Shown here: positions 37,350 through 48,292 of the stretch, piece after piece | Position numbering within the stretch: position 1 is the stretch's first letter | Layout of the letters: every line of letters starts with the position of its first letter | Assembly (NCBI GenBank): GCA_008360975.2 | Contig: CM039189.1 | Span: forward strand, 14,784,056 to 14,848,055 | Length of the DNA: 64,000 nucleotides | From: Lichenostomus cassidix | Lineage: Eukaryota; Chordata; Aves; Passeriformes; Meliphagidae | Direction: 5' to 3' | The notes under the pieces: model-generated | The model's input: only the letters and a program-made list of their open reading frames with translations | What the model was told of the DNA's origin: nothing | Databases searched by the model: none | Translations under genes and position numbers: made by a program

Positions 37350-37745
37350 AGCACTGCTCGCATAGTTCTGTTACGAGTTATAGAATGACCGGAGGATTAA
37401 AATATCATTCAGTAAAGTGAGGATGATAAAATCTGGCAAAGGATAGGCGTTAAATGTAAAGATAAGTTCCAGCAAAGTATCGACTGAGTACATGTTGTGT
37501 TTATCCATCAAATGACCCTACAAGATGGAGGATTATTCTGTTAGGTTCCAATGCGCTTTTCTGGACAGCCTGGAAGAGATGTTTATGTTTTCAAAACTCA
37601 ATGCTCTCTGTTGAAGCGTCATTAAAACAAAAACCCAAACCAAACCAAACCCATATTAGTGCCAAGCAATCTTCAGGGATGAGAGAATGAGTATGATTGA
37701 AGTTGAAATTTGAAAAAACAAATCTGTGTGTCGATAAATATAGTG
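37350..37745. promoter_or_regulatory. CpG-retaining block, candidate regulatory element
   Basis: Seven CpGs occur in about 270 bases (gctcgc, ttacga, gaccgg, aggcgt, tatcga, atgcgc, aagcgt), with an eighth near 37732. Neighbouring kilobases have few. No open frame or repeat explains it. CpG retention in methylated vertebrate DNA suggests low germline methylation or purifying selection. An AAACC-type run (37633-37651) interrupts it. Confidence 0.3.
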
Positions 37746-39795
37746 ATCAGGATGAGCAAGAAGTGTCAGACAGAAAAACCTGCTGCAATGTTTGTTGCTG
37801 CCAGCACACCAAAACTAAAGCCTAGGAGAGCTTGTTGAAAAATTGTTAGGGAAATTTGCAGAACACTACAGATTGATAAAGAGTTTATCTTCAGAGGTGT
37901 ATCATTTGGGTGGACAACAAGCAACAACACAAGAATCCTACAATGAATATTCCTATAGCAAGATAAGCTGCTTGTATCTCCAGCAGTGCAAGATCACAAA
38001 TAGTGCATCCTTCTCTACCACACTGTTTTTTCATGGCATCAATTTTGTCAGGGATGAAGTCAGTTTAGGAGGTTCCAGGCCCTTCCCTAACATGCTCCTT
38101 CTGCCTTCCCCCATTTCTATAGGCACAGACCCTCATGTTTAGACTGGTAGTTGTTCAGAAGGGAAGGGAGTGATCTAAGGAGAAAGCAAAATTGCTTGGA
38201 TTAAACCCCTCTCTCCCTTACTATCTTCTCCTCCCAAGGTTTACAGCTCCCTTACAGACAAAGGTATGGGAATAACCAGATGTGCAAAAAGAAGCAAATG
38301 CTACAGACAAGGAACTTCACATCCAAACCTCACTCCTCAGAAAACAATCTGCAGTCTCAGTCTCATCTTGTGAGTACAGACCTCAGTATTGAATTAGGAA
38401 GCATCATCAGACTTTTAATCACTGTTTACTTTAATTAAGCACATGGTACTAATGTATTCAGATAGTAAATGCCAGTCTAAACAACACAAGTAATGGCATT
38501 CAGGCTACCTCTGGGAAAGCCTGCATTGATATCTAAAAAGCATAGCTACCTCTGTCTTGCTTTCTGCATTCCCATGGAAAGGGCTGCAGAAATGGTATAG
38601 ATAGAGCCAAGCTCATACTTAACTCCTTCTCTACTTAAGGCTAAGAATTAAGTAAAGACAACACTTTAAAAGTCAAAACACGTATAAGAAGCTGTCATGT
38701 TGCCAAATTAAGGTGGGAAAAGTTACTAGATTATGAAGAGTGAGGAAATTAGTAAGATTTCACAACATACATCAGGGGATGAAATGTAGGAATAGTCTCA
38801 GCAAAAACAGGGAAAAGGAAAGGACTGAAAATTTGCTGTGCTGCAAGGAAGTGAGGAGAAAGAGCTGGATATCAAATTTATAGGTCCTTTGAGCTCTTGA
38901 ATGAGGAATTTGGAGAAGGTAAAATGTCATCATCAGTCTCGGCTGACTTGCTATTCTATTGCCAGATGGGACCATTATCATCTGATTGAATTATAATCAT
39001 GTCGAAACTCTACTTGGATCCAGGAATTAGCTTTCAGGAAAACCCCGAGTCAAGGTAGAGCTTTCCTGCCTTTGTGATCTGTAGAACACATAATCTGAAC
39101 CAGGATTTAAATATCTGTCTTTGGCTCTCTGAAACACATTAGTATGAACATTTGTTACTCTTGGTAACTCCTGTGTGCTTTATCTCTGTATTTTCCTTCT
39201 CCTTGTTTCTTTCTAATAGACAAGATGGTTACCTAAAAGGAATAGGTTAGTTTAACTGTTTAACTATTAGATTAAATGTAACTGCTTACTAATAGTTTGA
39301 AATGTGACAGTTTTTTACTCACTTGCAATTCTTGGGAAAGGAGAGATGAGGGGGATTCATTTTGGAATTACTTGAAAACAAATAAATAGCAAAAAGCTCA
39401 GCAAAGCAAAAAGTCAAATGTCTGGTTTAGACCATGTGCAAATTTTAGATAGCATTTCAGCCTAAAGACATACTTTGTCTTGTCTCAGGCAACTGATTTT
39501 CCTAAAATACAAACTTATTCCAAATAGCAGTGGGATCTGACTTAAAAAATTGTGCAGTTCTTGACAAACTACTCTTAAAAAATAAAAAGTAAGCCTATAG
39601 AATTTGTTGTTATCCTTAAATTTTCAGTTGTGAAACTTTTCAATTGTGAATAAAAAGGTTAAAGGAGAAGATGCTGAAGTATACCTTCTGGGCTCATCCA
39701 TTCAATTCTTCACAGTGTTTTAGAAGCTGAGGAGGCAGTCACAGAAACTGAATTTATTCCAAGAAAAATCTTTGAAACAACCACTCTGGTGGTAA
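37746..39795. other. AT-rich DNA, nothing specific
   Basis: A 99-codon plus-strand frame at 37843-38142 starts at TTG and has no domain or clear splice borders. I see no repeat family. Confidence 0.45.
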
Positions 39796-40020
39796 TTTCC
39801 AGCTGGACACAAGACATTTTACTGCTGCTGGAGTGTCTTTCTCTTTGAAGGAGCAGAAGTCAGACTCCCAATGTACAAAGCAATTGGATCACCCAGTGAG
39901 GAATATTTCAGCCCTAATTTTAAATTTCAGCAGACTAAGGGCAATTCTAGCAGAATTGCTCACAAAGTGGCATTGGTTTCCACAATCCTTTTACACTCAC
40001 TGCTACCAGAATTTATGCAG
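39796..40020 (+). other. Exon-like open block ending at a CAG|GTAGGT donor
   Basis: A plus-strand frame opens after a TAA at 39793, close to an AG at 39802 in ggtaatttccag. It reads about 75 codons to a strong donor (atg cag|GTAGGT) at 40021, ending in phase 0. An ATG lies at 39871. The translation is protein-like (IGSPSEEYFSPNFKFQQ, then RIAHKVALVSTILLHSLLPEF) but matches nothing I know. It continues open past the donor to 40122. It could be an internal or first coding exon, a lncRNA exon, or chance. Confidence 0.2.
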
Positions 40021-40122
40021 GTAGGTTTACAGCATCAAGAAGCTGTGAGTTATCTCTCTGTATCACACATATATTCACTACCATCGGATAATTATTCCCT
40101 TTTTCTTTTTGTTAAGAATTAA

Positions 40123-41660
40123 CAAGTGTGGTTTTGCAAGTCTTGTATCATCCTCATGTAATTTTCCTGGAAGGGATGCCTGGAGCTGTTCATGAACTAC
40201 CCACCAGAGTATGCCACTGCTGCTTCCAGATGTGTCCAGTATGGACAGCACTGTATCATTGTACTGTTGCAAAAAGGTCTGATACAGCTTTCCTGTTGAA
40301 AAGCACTTCCTTAGCACATCACAGTTTACCATTTTCTAATCAAAAATATAATTAGTTTTAATACAAGTATATCTATATATTCAAGCTGTATGCACTTACA
40401 TCTTCAGTGTGTAAATCACAGGCAGCATAGAAAATGGAGCATATTCTCATTAAGGAAAAGCTCAGCTACAAATAAGTTATCCCAGTGAAAACACTTTTAT
40501 CTGCTAATGCCTTATAATCATAAAGAATAAGGAAATAATTCTCCTCAGATGGATTTCCAAGATGAGATTTATAAAAGGGTGCCTAACTCCCCTAGACATT
40601 ACAGCCTACAACAACAGATACAGCCTTAGAGTGTGTTTCATTTACAGATAAAAGCAGAAGAGGCTGGATGTAGCTTTCATTTCCAGAAGAGCTTTGTTGT
40701 GGTTACTTTGCTGACTAGAAACTGTGATTCTCTGCAACATTTAGCCCTTGAGAAAAAAAAGTAGGAGACAAATCATGTGAGGAGTGGTAGGGAATAGCAA
40801 AAGACTGAACAATTCTTCGAGCTTGAACATGTTTCACTATATTTTCATCTCTGTTTGGCCAGGTGGTAGTTGAAACACATTAAATGAAAAGCTATGTGGG
40901 AGTGTAACACTATGCTGCAGTTGCACTTTGTGCATACACTTCTTATCTCTTTAGGAACTTATTCCAGATGTTTCAGGAGAGGAAAATAAAACAATTATCT
41001 TGGTCATGTTTTAAGATAAGCTCTCAGCAGGTCTGGAAAATGTTTTAATCTGGCCTTCCAGCTCCTTCAGCAAATTCCCTATAGCATTAATTTTCTAAAA
41101 CTGTTTATGCGCCATTTTATTTTCTCTGCTATTTGATGTGTGGAGGGAATTCAGCAAACATGATAATAAAAACACATCAATATTAAGTGGAAAATGCTTT
41201 TTAGGGTTTTACTTCAGTAAAATATGGCAATAGACCATTGGAACGCCTATACATAATTAAGGAAAAGCTTATGACTTTAATTAATCACTTTCTCCTGATA
41301 TATAGATTATAAATTGAAGTTTTACATAAAGAACATTTACTTAAAATCCTTATGGCAAAATACAATTTCAGCATCATCAATACAACATCAATATTTATCA
41401 GCCTAGGTATGTAGAATTCTGCTTGTTAAGTCAGGGATAGAGGGAAACACTAAATCTCAAGAGATCCTTTAAAAGTAAGGGGAAATTGCATCAGCTCTTT
41501 TAGTTTTCCTATGGAAACCAACAATCCACAGAGCCTGGGTGAATCCAAACAAATGTGTAGTGAATCTACAGGACAACACATATCATCTCTTCCTTATAGG
41601 GAGCTGTTGGAAGAAAAACTTGTTCTTCAAAATGCAATGCAGGGCACAGCAAGGCAGTGT
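40123..41660. other. AT-rich DNA ahead of the pentanucleotide array
   Basis: No supportable gene. A frame beginning METNNPQSLGESKQM at 41511 runs into the (GGGAA)n array and ends just beyond it. Its first 50 codons look protein-like, but no splice or homology evidence supports it. Confidence 0.4.
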
Positions 41661-41748
41661 GGGAAGGGAAGGGAAGGGAAGGGAAGGGAAGGGAAGGGAA
41701 GGGAAGGGAAGGGAAGGGAAGGGAAGGGAAGGGAAGGGAAGGGAAGGG
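41661..41748. repeat. (GGGAA)17 pentanucleotide microsatellite
   Basis: Seventeen uninterrupted GGGAA units (41661-41745) followed by GGG. The 18 GGG runs separated by AA fit the G3-N2-G3 quadruplex pattern and could form four quadruplexes in series on the plus strand. Purity implies recent expansion and high length polymorphism. Because the unit is 5 bp, any frame through it encodes a repeating Gly-Lys/Arg-Glu-type peptide. Confidence 0.98.
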
Positions 41749-44314
41749 CTATTGTGATCTCTATAATATTCATAGGTTTTCCCTGTAATTCTCAGACCTC
41801 CAGGTCCATTCTTTGATCACTAAATGAATACCTGACATCTCCCCCTATACTGCTTGCCCGTTGCCAGACAACCTGTCCCTTTCAGCAGTGGTCAGCACAT
41901 ACAGCACCAGGACTTGGGGTAGTTTCTATGTCTTTTGTTTTTGTTTATTCAGTTGTACTGACAAACTCACATTTCCAGTGTTAAACAGCTGCTATAAGCT
42001 CAGTACCACCATGATATATGATGCCACAAATCTTGCTGAATTGTTCTTCTTTTCTTCAGTCTAGGGCCTTTTCAGACATCTTTTCTAGCCATCCTGATTT
42101 CATTACAGCAAATGTCATATCTCCTTTAGCTTACAATTTCCCAGTCACAGAACTCAGGCAGCTACTTTAATGTAATGTTAAATTTTTAAAAATACTTTCA
42201 CGTTATACATCCATTTGCTTTTTAAGAGTAATTTCAAAATACTGTTATGTCCTGACCAATTTTATTAGTACTTCTCCCCCCTTTCCTATGATCAAAATTA
42301 ACATCTGGACAAAGAATACACCCTCTCTTTTAGAGGATTACTTTTCATCTTGAATCATGCATAGAATATGCCTTCTAACTCTATCTAGTGTAAATAATGT
42401 GTAAAATAATCAAAGCATCATCATGACCTGACAGCAGAAGCCTTTTGATGAATAGGGTTTTATGTAGGATTATCATATGACATTTCCAAACTACATTATA
42501 TTTGAGTCATATACTATTGCATTAAATTCTTCTATCATGCTGGATTTGTACATTTAGCAAGTTATCAGCATTCTCCTTTGTAGACAGATTTTTACATCAA
42601 TTGCAACCGAAAGCACGAGAAGCACAAAAGGAAAGCAGTGCAGAGGAAGGATATTCTACTAATGAAGAATCAGATCTTGTTCTCATTATGTTGTGTTATT
42701 TATTCTGCTGCTTAGTTCTGACAGTGCTATTGGATTTGTTCAGTACACCAGATGCTAATACAGTCCCTAAATGTTATATTTGAGAGTACTGGATATGCTC
42801 AAGAAAACAGTGGTGTAACTACATATCAGCTAAGTTGCAAGAAATGCCTTCTGTCTCACATCACTACATGCCATTCATGATAGTCAAATTCTCCTTATCC
42901 TACAGTTTCTCTGCAAGCAACCTAAAAATGCAGCATTTTCCTCAAAATTCAACAAGTACCGTGAATGATGCCTTCAGGGTACATGTATTGCAGCAAAATG
43001 ATAGCCAACTGGGTGACAGCCACGCCTTCATTCCAAATGCAATCACATACCTTAAAAAGTGCATAGTGTAGCAGAGAGAGGCTTTTGTGCCAGGGCAAAC
43101 ACAGAGACTCATCTGGTCTTTGGCACACATAAAAATTCAATTCATTGAGTTCCTCAGTTTGTATCAAGGATGAAGCTGAAACATCAGTACAGAGAATGAT
43201 GACAGGATAGGATAGGATAGGAACAGTCCTTGTTCTTAACTGCTTTATGTATGCTGTAACGATGGTGATGGTCATCTGGTGATGGCTAACAATGTTAGCC
43301 TACATCTGCAAAAATAAAAAAGGCCTGTTTGCAATAGGGAAGTCTTTCATAGAATAGGTGTAAAATACCTGAAACATTCATGCACCTTCAAAGGAGTGCT
43401 TTAGCATACCTTGCATTAAGAGTGCTAGTAAGTTAAGAAGAGTAGTCCAAGACCAAGGTAACACATGAGACAAAGAAATATGAAAAGAAACTGAAAGCAA
43501 GAGGACAAAAGATGGAAGAATAGGACTGAAAGGAAGAACATGCATATGTAACAAAGACAAGTAGAGAAAAGACAGAGAGTTAGAATGGTAGGAGAGGGAG
43601 AAAAAACAAACAAAAATTGTTCTTAGGATGTCATTTTCCCTTCCTAGACTCAGCTCTACCATCCTGTCTTGACTTACCCTAACTCACAAAAAACCACCAC
43701 ACTTACCACTGGTATAGAGCAGTGTACACCAAAAAGCAGAGATTTAACACACTGATTTCCCAAAGGACAAAACCATTCTAGGACTTTATCTGCTTTGAAG
43801 AAGTTCTTCAATTAAACAGCAGAGTGGAGGAGCAGGAGGAAGAATGGAGAAGGGGTGAGGAAGAGCAGAAGGGAGAGGTGTGCTGGCAAAGTCCATATGG
43901 TGAGACAGACTAATGCAGGGCTCAGTAGTGTCCCCAAGGTTGGTGGTTGGTCTGTACCCAAAACTCAGCAAAAGGCTAAGATCCAATTCTCACTTCCTAC
44001 CATGCACCAGAGGTACAGTGATACAGTGTTCCTCAGTAAATGAACTCCCCATGCAAAAAACCCCCTCATCAATTTCAAATAGTTCAGAATTTTAACCTCT
44101 ACTATGGTTCAAAATGCATGACTTTTCCACCCAAAATGTTGTGCAGATCTCTAATTAAAGAAATGCACTTGACTTTCTCTGCCCTGAACTAATACTGTCT
44201 ACTTTGCCTACACAAAAAGGACACTTAAAAAATAAAATAATACAAAATAAAATAAACTATAAATCAATATCTCTAAAAAGGAGTTATCTCAATTTATTCT
44301 TTTATTATCAAAAA
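41749..44314. other. AT-rich DNA, minor repeats only
   Basis: Contains about three GGATA units at 43205-43222, a 7-bp hairpin (ggctaac-aat-gttagcc, 43284-43300), a purine-rich tract at 43430-43620 that creates long pyrimidine-encoded minus-strand frames, and A/T-only sequence at 44225-44265. No gene is supported. Confidence 0.45.
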
Positions 44315-44358
44315 CTAACTCTCTAGAGGTCCCTTCTAACCTTTCACATTTTGTGAAC
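44315..44358 (+). mobile_element. CR1 LINE 3'-end relic
   Basis: ctctagaggtcccttctaac followed by ctttcacattttgtgaac closely resembles the 3' end of avian CR1 elements. There 'gaggtcccttccaacc' is followed by the short 3' terminal repeat related to attctatg. CR1 copies are usually severely 5'-truncated, and this is such a fragment (under 60 bp recognisable), diverged and non-functional. It is one of the clearest indications of an avian or other sauropsid source. Confidence 0.6.
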
Positions 44359-44879
44359 TAACTCAAAGAATCATGGCCTCTGATGGAGCTTAATTGCTTA
44401 TCACAGTCTAAGATCTAATGGAAATAGCCAAGTATAAAATAATATGGCTCAATTGATATCAGAAAGAAATGCTCTGCTTAAGAACTTAAAACACTTTAGC
44501 TGCTAAACCCTTGTATATTATTAATTATATCCACCACATCCATGGCTAACTGACAATTTACCAAGTGCTAAATTCTATCTACATTAATCCAGAATAGTGA
44601 AGATCATTTTTCAGCCTTCTGTTCTAGCAATTATTTCCTGCAGTCAGGTTTTGGGTGAGAAAATGTGGTACTAGGTTTTTTACTTTTGGCAATAAATATA
44701 ATCTATGTAACATTATACACTGAAAACATGGCAAAAAGAAAGTCTCCCTTCTTAATAAATGTAAGTTGATGTAAGTATTTCCTGTTTACATTAGTATCAT
44801 CATGTCTCAGTTTGGAATACTTTAGTATCACAAGTGATAACAAAAATATTTGGATGAATACAGTAATGAAGAGGTTAAA

Positions 44880-45260
44880 TCTGATTGTAATTATATTTCA
44901 GTATGCATGGTCATGTGGCTAATAGTAAATTTTCCTTGATTAACTGATCCTGTTTGTTAAGAGCTCCTATTAACATTAGCACACTCTATGTCGGCTGTGG
45001 AGACACACCATGGACCAGTGCAAGATTAATGAAGGCAGGTACGCATGCTGATTAGAATGTGGCAGTTTAATAAACTCTTCTAACATTAAATTATTTAATG
45101 CATTCATGCTCATGTAGGCTATTCAATGGTCAGCTTGACCACCTATGTGTTAATATTGGGAATTGAAATGCAGAGGATGGAAGAAATATTGCAGTGGATG
45201 AGGTAATTAGCTCTCATGTCTGATAAATGGGGCAATACCTATGTGTATACATGTTTTAGC
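44880..45260. promoter_or_regulatory. TAAT-rich conserved-looking block, candidate enhancer
   Basis: A run of sequence without low complexity, rich in homeodomain-type cores (gattaactg, attaacatt, gattaatg, taattagc, ttaatatt) interspersed with GC-containing motifs (tgtcggctgtgg, aggtacgcatgc). No coding frame. This is the texture of deeply conserved developmental enhancers. The call rests on motif composition only. Confidence 0.3.
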
Positions 45261-46111
45261 ACATCACAAATGGTGCTTTCATTAACTGGAATCTCTTGCT
45301 GAAAATTTTCTGAACGTTTAGTTTGATTTTGATCCCATAAACAATTCAGCTAACTACTATGGCCAGAGTCTGTTTAATATTTGAAGCAAATCTAAAGCGA
45401 GCTATAGTGATAAAACACATTGTTAAAATATAACACAAAAATTATCACTGAAGCTTTGAAGTCATTTCGATGTTCTTCCAGTGCACTGCTTTGAAACAAA
45501 GATAATATTTAATAAACATTTTCTGAAAAGTTACACACCATGGGCTGATTCATGTTTTATCTTGTGTATTCCTCTCAGAAGTGTCACTAACAAGTGGTTG
45601 TTACCTTTGCAGGAAACTTGTTGATGAAGATTTCAAGCCAAAAAATTGCTCTTCCAAGCAGTACCAGCATCATCTAAGTGTGTACGTGGGTTACACGCTG
45701 AGTTGCATTCCATCTTCTTATGGGGCAACACAAGTCCTGTGTCATATACTGTATCAATTCACATCCAAAGCAACATAAAGCAAAGGCAAGGTTTTGATGT
45801 AATGTGGTGGGTCACATAATGTCATGCATTTTGCCTTCAGTGGCATCCAAAACACATCAGTGGGAGAGCTGAGGACTAGCCTGGTAGTCCTCCCCAACCC
45901 CATTTGCTGGCATTTGAATCTCTTTTCAGATCATTTAGCAAATCTAAATAAATGACAGGAATGGATGATGGGCTTCAATTCAACACTATGTCCAGCTTCA
46001 AAGTCCCTAACAAAATATAACCTTGCTAAAGCACTTTGGTGAATGAGCACTTTACTTATTGACTGTGGTCTCTGTCCATTCATTTACAGTAAGCCACTCA
46101 TTTCAAATAGC
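45261..46111. other. AT-rich DNA, nothing specific
   Basis: A 65-codon frame at 45581-45778 has several cysteines but no supporting borders. No repeat was named. Confidence 0.4.
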
Positions 46112-46146
46112 TTTTCTAACATTTTAAAGATTAAAATGTTAGAAAA
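46112..46146. repeat. Perfect 15-bp inverted repeat, 5-nt loop
   Basis: Left arm ttttctaacatttta (46112-46126), spacer aagat, right arm taaaatgttagaaaa (46132-46146). Just outside the arms the hexamer atagct occurs on both sides in direct orientation (near 46107 and 46150). A small MITE-like remnant or cruciform-prone site is possible. Confidence 0.95.
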
Positions 46147-47102
46147 TGAATAGCTTTAGTACTGATCAGCCATGTAAGTGCATATTACTAGAATTTAATT
46201 AGCCAAGCTATTACGTCATTCCCAATAGTACGATGTGACAACATTGATGAAAAAACCCATCACTCCAGGCCTAGGAATCTTTCCTAAACATAGGACTACT
46301 CAACAGGATTGGTGTGGAAACTGTGCCTTTCCTGATAAATTTTGAGTACTAAAAAAGATTCCAAAAAAAAAGTCAGTATATTGAAGGTGTAGATGAGACA
46401 GAGACATCCATAACACGTAGGCAGCACTTAAAGGCAAAAAAGTAGGACATTGTTAGCCTGCTTATGCTTATAGTAACAGTAAAATAAGAAAAAACATGTC
46501 ACACCCTTCATTCTAAGGGAACAGGCTTCATTTGTTTCCTTCCCTCACCTTGCAATGCAATATTTAATTTAAAAATCTGCCTTTTCTGACTAGGATCTCA
46601 AGTGGTCATATTGGATTTCATCTGGTTTCATTGCATGTCCCATGCTGTTCCTCTGGGCAGTGTCTGCTCCTTAAGACTAGTGCTCTGCTGCATGCCAAAT
46701 TGTACTCACAGTGTGCCTAGAAGAGACTGCTAATCATCGGGTAGAAGCAAGAAGACTGGCAGTAAGAGAAGAGCATACAGATCCATTCCAAATCAAAAAT
46801 AGGAAATAAGTGATTTGAGGGGACAGGATCAAGGAGAAAAGCATCAAAAAACGTAAAGTAAAGCAGTATTGGAAGAGATGAAGATAATGTGAAAGCAACA
46901 TAAGGAAAATGAGATGGAGGCAAAGTCATAAAAAGAGGATTCACATGCTTGCAAGCTTTGACTTAATCCCTAGCAGTAGCTCCTGAGCACTTGTTGGAAT
47001 ATATGATTATATGACGTGGTAGAGAGGAATTCTAAGACGGGGAAGATGCCATTTCAATTAAAGGGAACCTTCCCAAAAAATCCTTTCAAAGAGTCTGTGT
47101 GA
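46147..47102. other. AT-rich DNA, nothing specific
   Basis: Purine-rich stretch at 46740-46930, which accounts for a pyrimidine-encoded minus-strand frame. No gene or named repeat. Confidence 0.45.
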
Positions 47103-47242
47103 ACATTAAGCGAGATCTATGGGTGCTGGCAGATCATCGACCCCCATGTCTTTGAGGCCATGTACCACGTGGTGCACAGATGAGCATCCTGAATTTTGAT
47201 CACTTGGCCTGTTTTGACAGATCTCGAGATAAGGATAGATGA
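47103..47242 (+). pseudogene. GC3-rich coding-like fragment, apparently frameshifted
   Basis: In an AT-rich setting, codons from 47103 read SEIYGCWQIIDPHVFEAMY then HVVHR before TGA at 47181. Third positions from 47121 to 47177 are almost all G or C (for example ATC ATC GAC CCC), as in real vertebrate exons. Overlapping the end, a second frame from the ATG at 47180 reads MSILNFDHLACFDRSRDKDR to TGA at 47240. The switch between frames near 47175-47180 looks like an indel in a former coding sequence. I cannot name the parent gene. Alternatives are a conserved non-coding element with accidental openness, or a very short unlinked exon. Confidence 0.3.
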
Positions 47243-48225
47243 TTCTAATACATGGCAGGATTAACAGAAGGCATTGTCAGGTGAACTGCCTACATCTTCC
47301 TAAGCAGCTTCCTTTAGCTTGTAAAGGCTTTGACAGTTGGCATTCTCAGATGCAGATTTCTAGAACAGAAATGAAAGGTGTGTGGTATTGTATTCTCTGA
47401 CAAGCCTAGGATTCTGAATATCACAAAGACACAAGGACTGCATTGCATTAGGTAATTTTCTGAAGTTGCTTTACTTATTCCTGTGCTTGTCTAATCCTCT
47501 CTTCCCGCTCCTCTATAATCTCTCCAGGTCCCCCTCCAATGCCCTTCCAATTACAGTTCCATGCTGCCCATCATGTCGTCAGTTGGGAGATACTAGGCTT
47601 GGATTAGCACTAAATTCCCTTAAGTCTCTCAAAGTCACCACCTGGGTATGAAGTAAGCCTGAAACTTTAATTATATCTGCCCAGCTGATACAAGTTTTTC
47701 TTTCCAGCTAGACACTTGTGTTTCAGGAGACCAGACCAGTTAGTAGTCTATATCTTCTAAGCATGAACTAGCAACAAATTTAAAAGAAAAGCTCCCTGAA
47801 CAAATTGGCTAATACTGTATGGTATTTTTAGTCTTGAACTGTGGTGGTTTTCTAAGCAAATGCCACATTTCTCTCAAGTAGCCACTGCACAAACAGCTCT
47901 CAATATGAATGACGTTGAAGTCTGCTTACTTCAAATGACCAGTGAAATCAAACAGATCATGGTTTTGGTGAAGTTGCCAAAATTCTTACATCTACATATG
48001 TATTGATTAGCTAAATCCTACTGAGAAAGACACGGGCAGTTGAGTGAGTTCAAGATTTGCGTTCCTCCAGAGCACGCCTTTGGCCACTCTGCAGGCATTG
48101 CTGAGGAACATAAGCCACTGTATATCATGTTCCTATTTCCAGCATTTCCTCAACTGTGCTGTGCTCCACTTGCATTATTTCCATGAGCTGTTTTGACTCA
48201 ACACAGACTTCTGAAAGATAAGACT
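47243..48225. other. AT-rich DNA, nothing specific
   Basis: No gene, repeat family or RNA could be supported. Confidence 0.45.
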
Positions 48226-48292
48226 CTCTTTTACTATTTCAAAAATAGAATCTCTTTAATTTTCTGTTCTAATATCAAAAATAGTAAAAGAG
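48226..48292. repeat. 14-bp inverted repeat with 39-nt loop
   Basis: Left arm ctcttttactattt (48226-48239) and right arm aaatagtaaaagag (48279-48292) pair perfectly. The loop starts with tcaaaaatag-like sequence repeated directly just before the right arm (tcaaaaatag near 48275), so the structure may have arisen by an inverted local duplication. Confidence 0.9.

Noticed and set aside
43378..43662. Minus-strand Leu/Ser/Phe-rich frames (94 and 62 codons)
   Set aside because: Both are translations of a purine-rich tract read as pyrimidines; two overlapping frames look equally hydrophobic.
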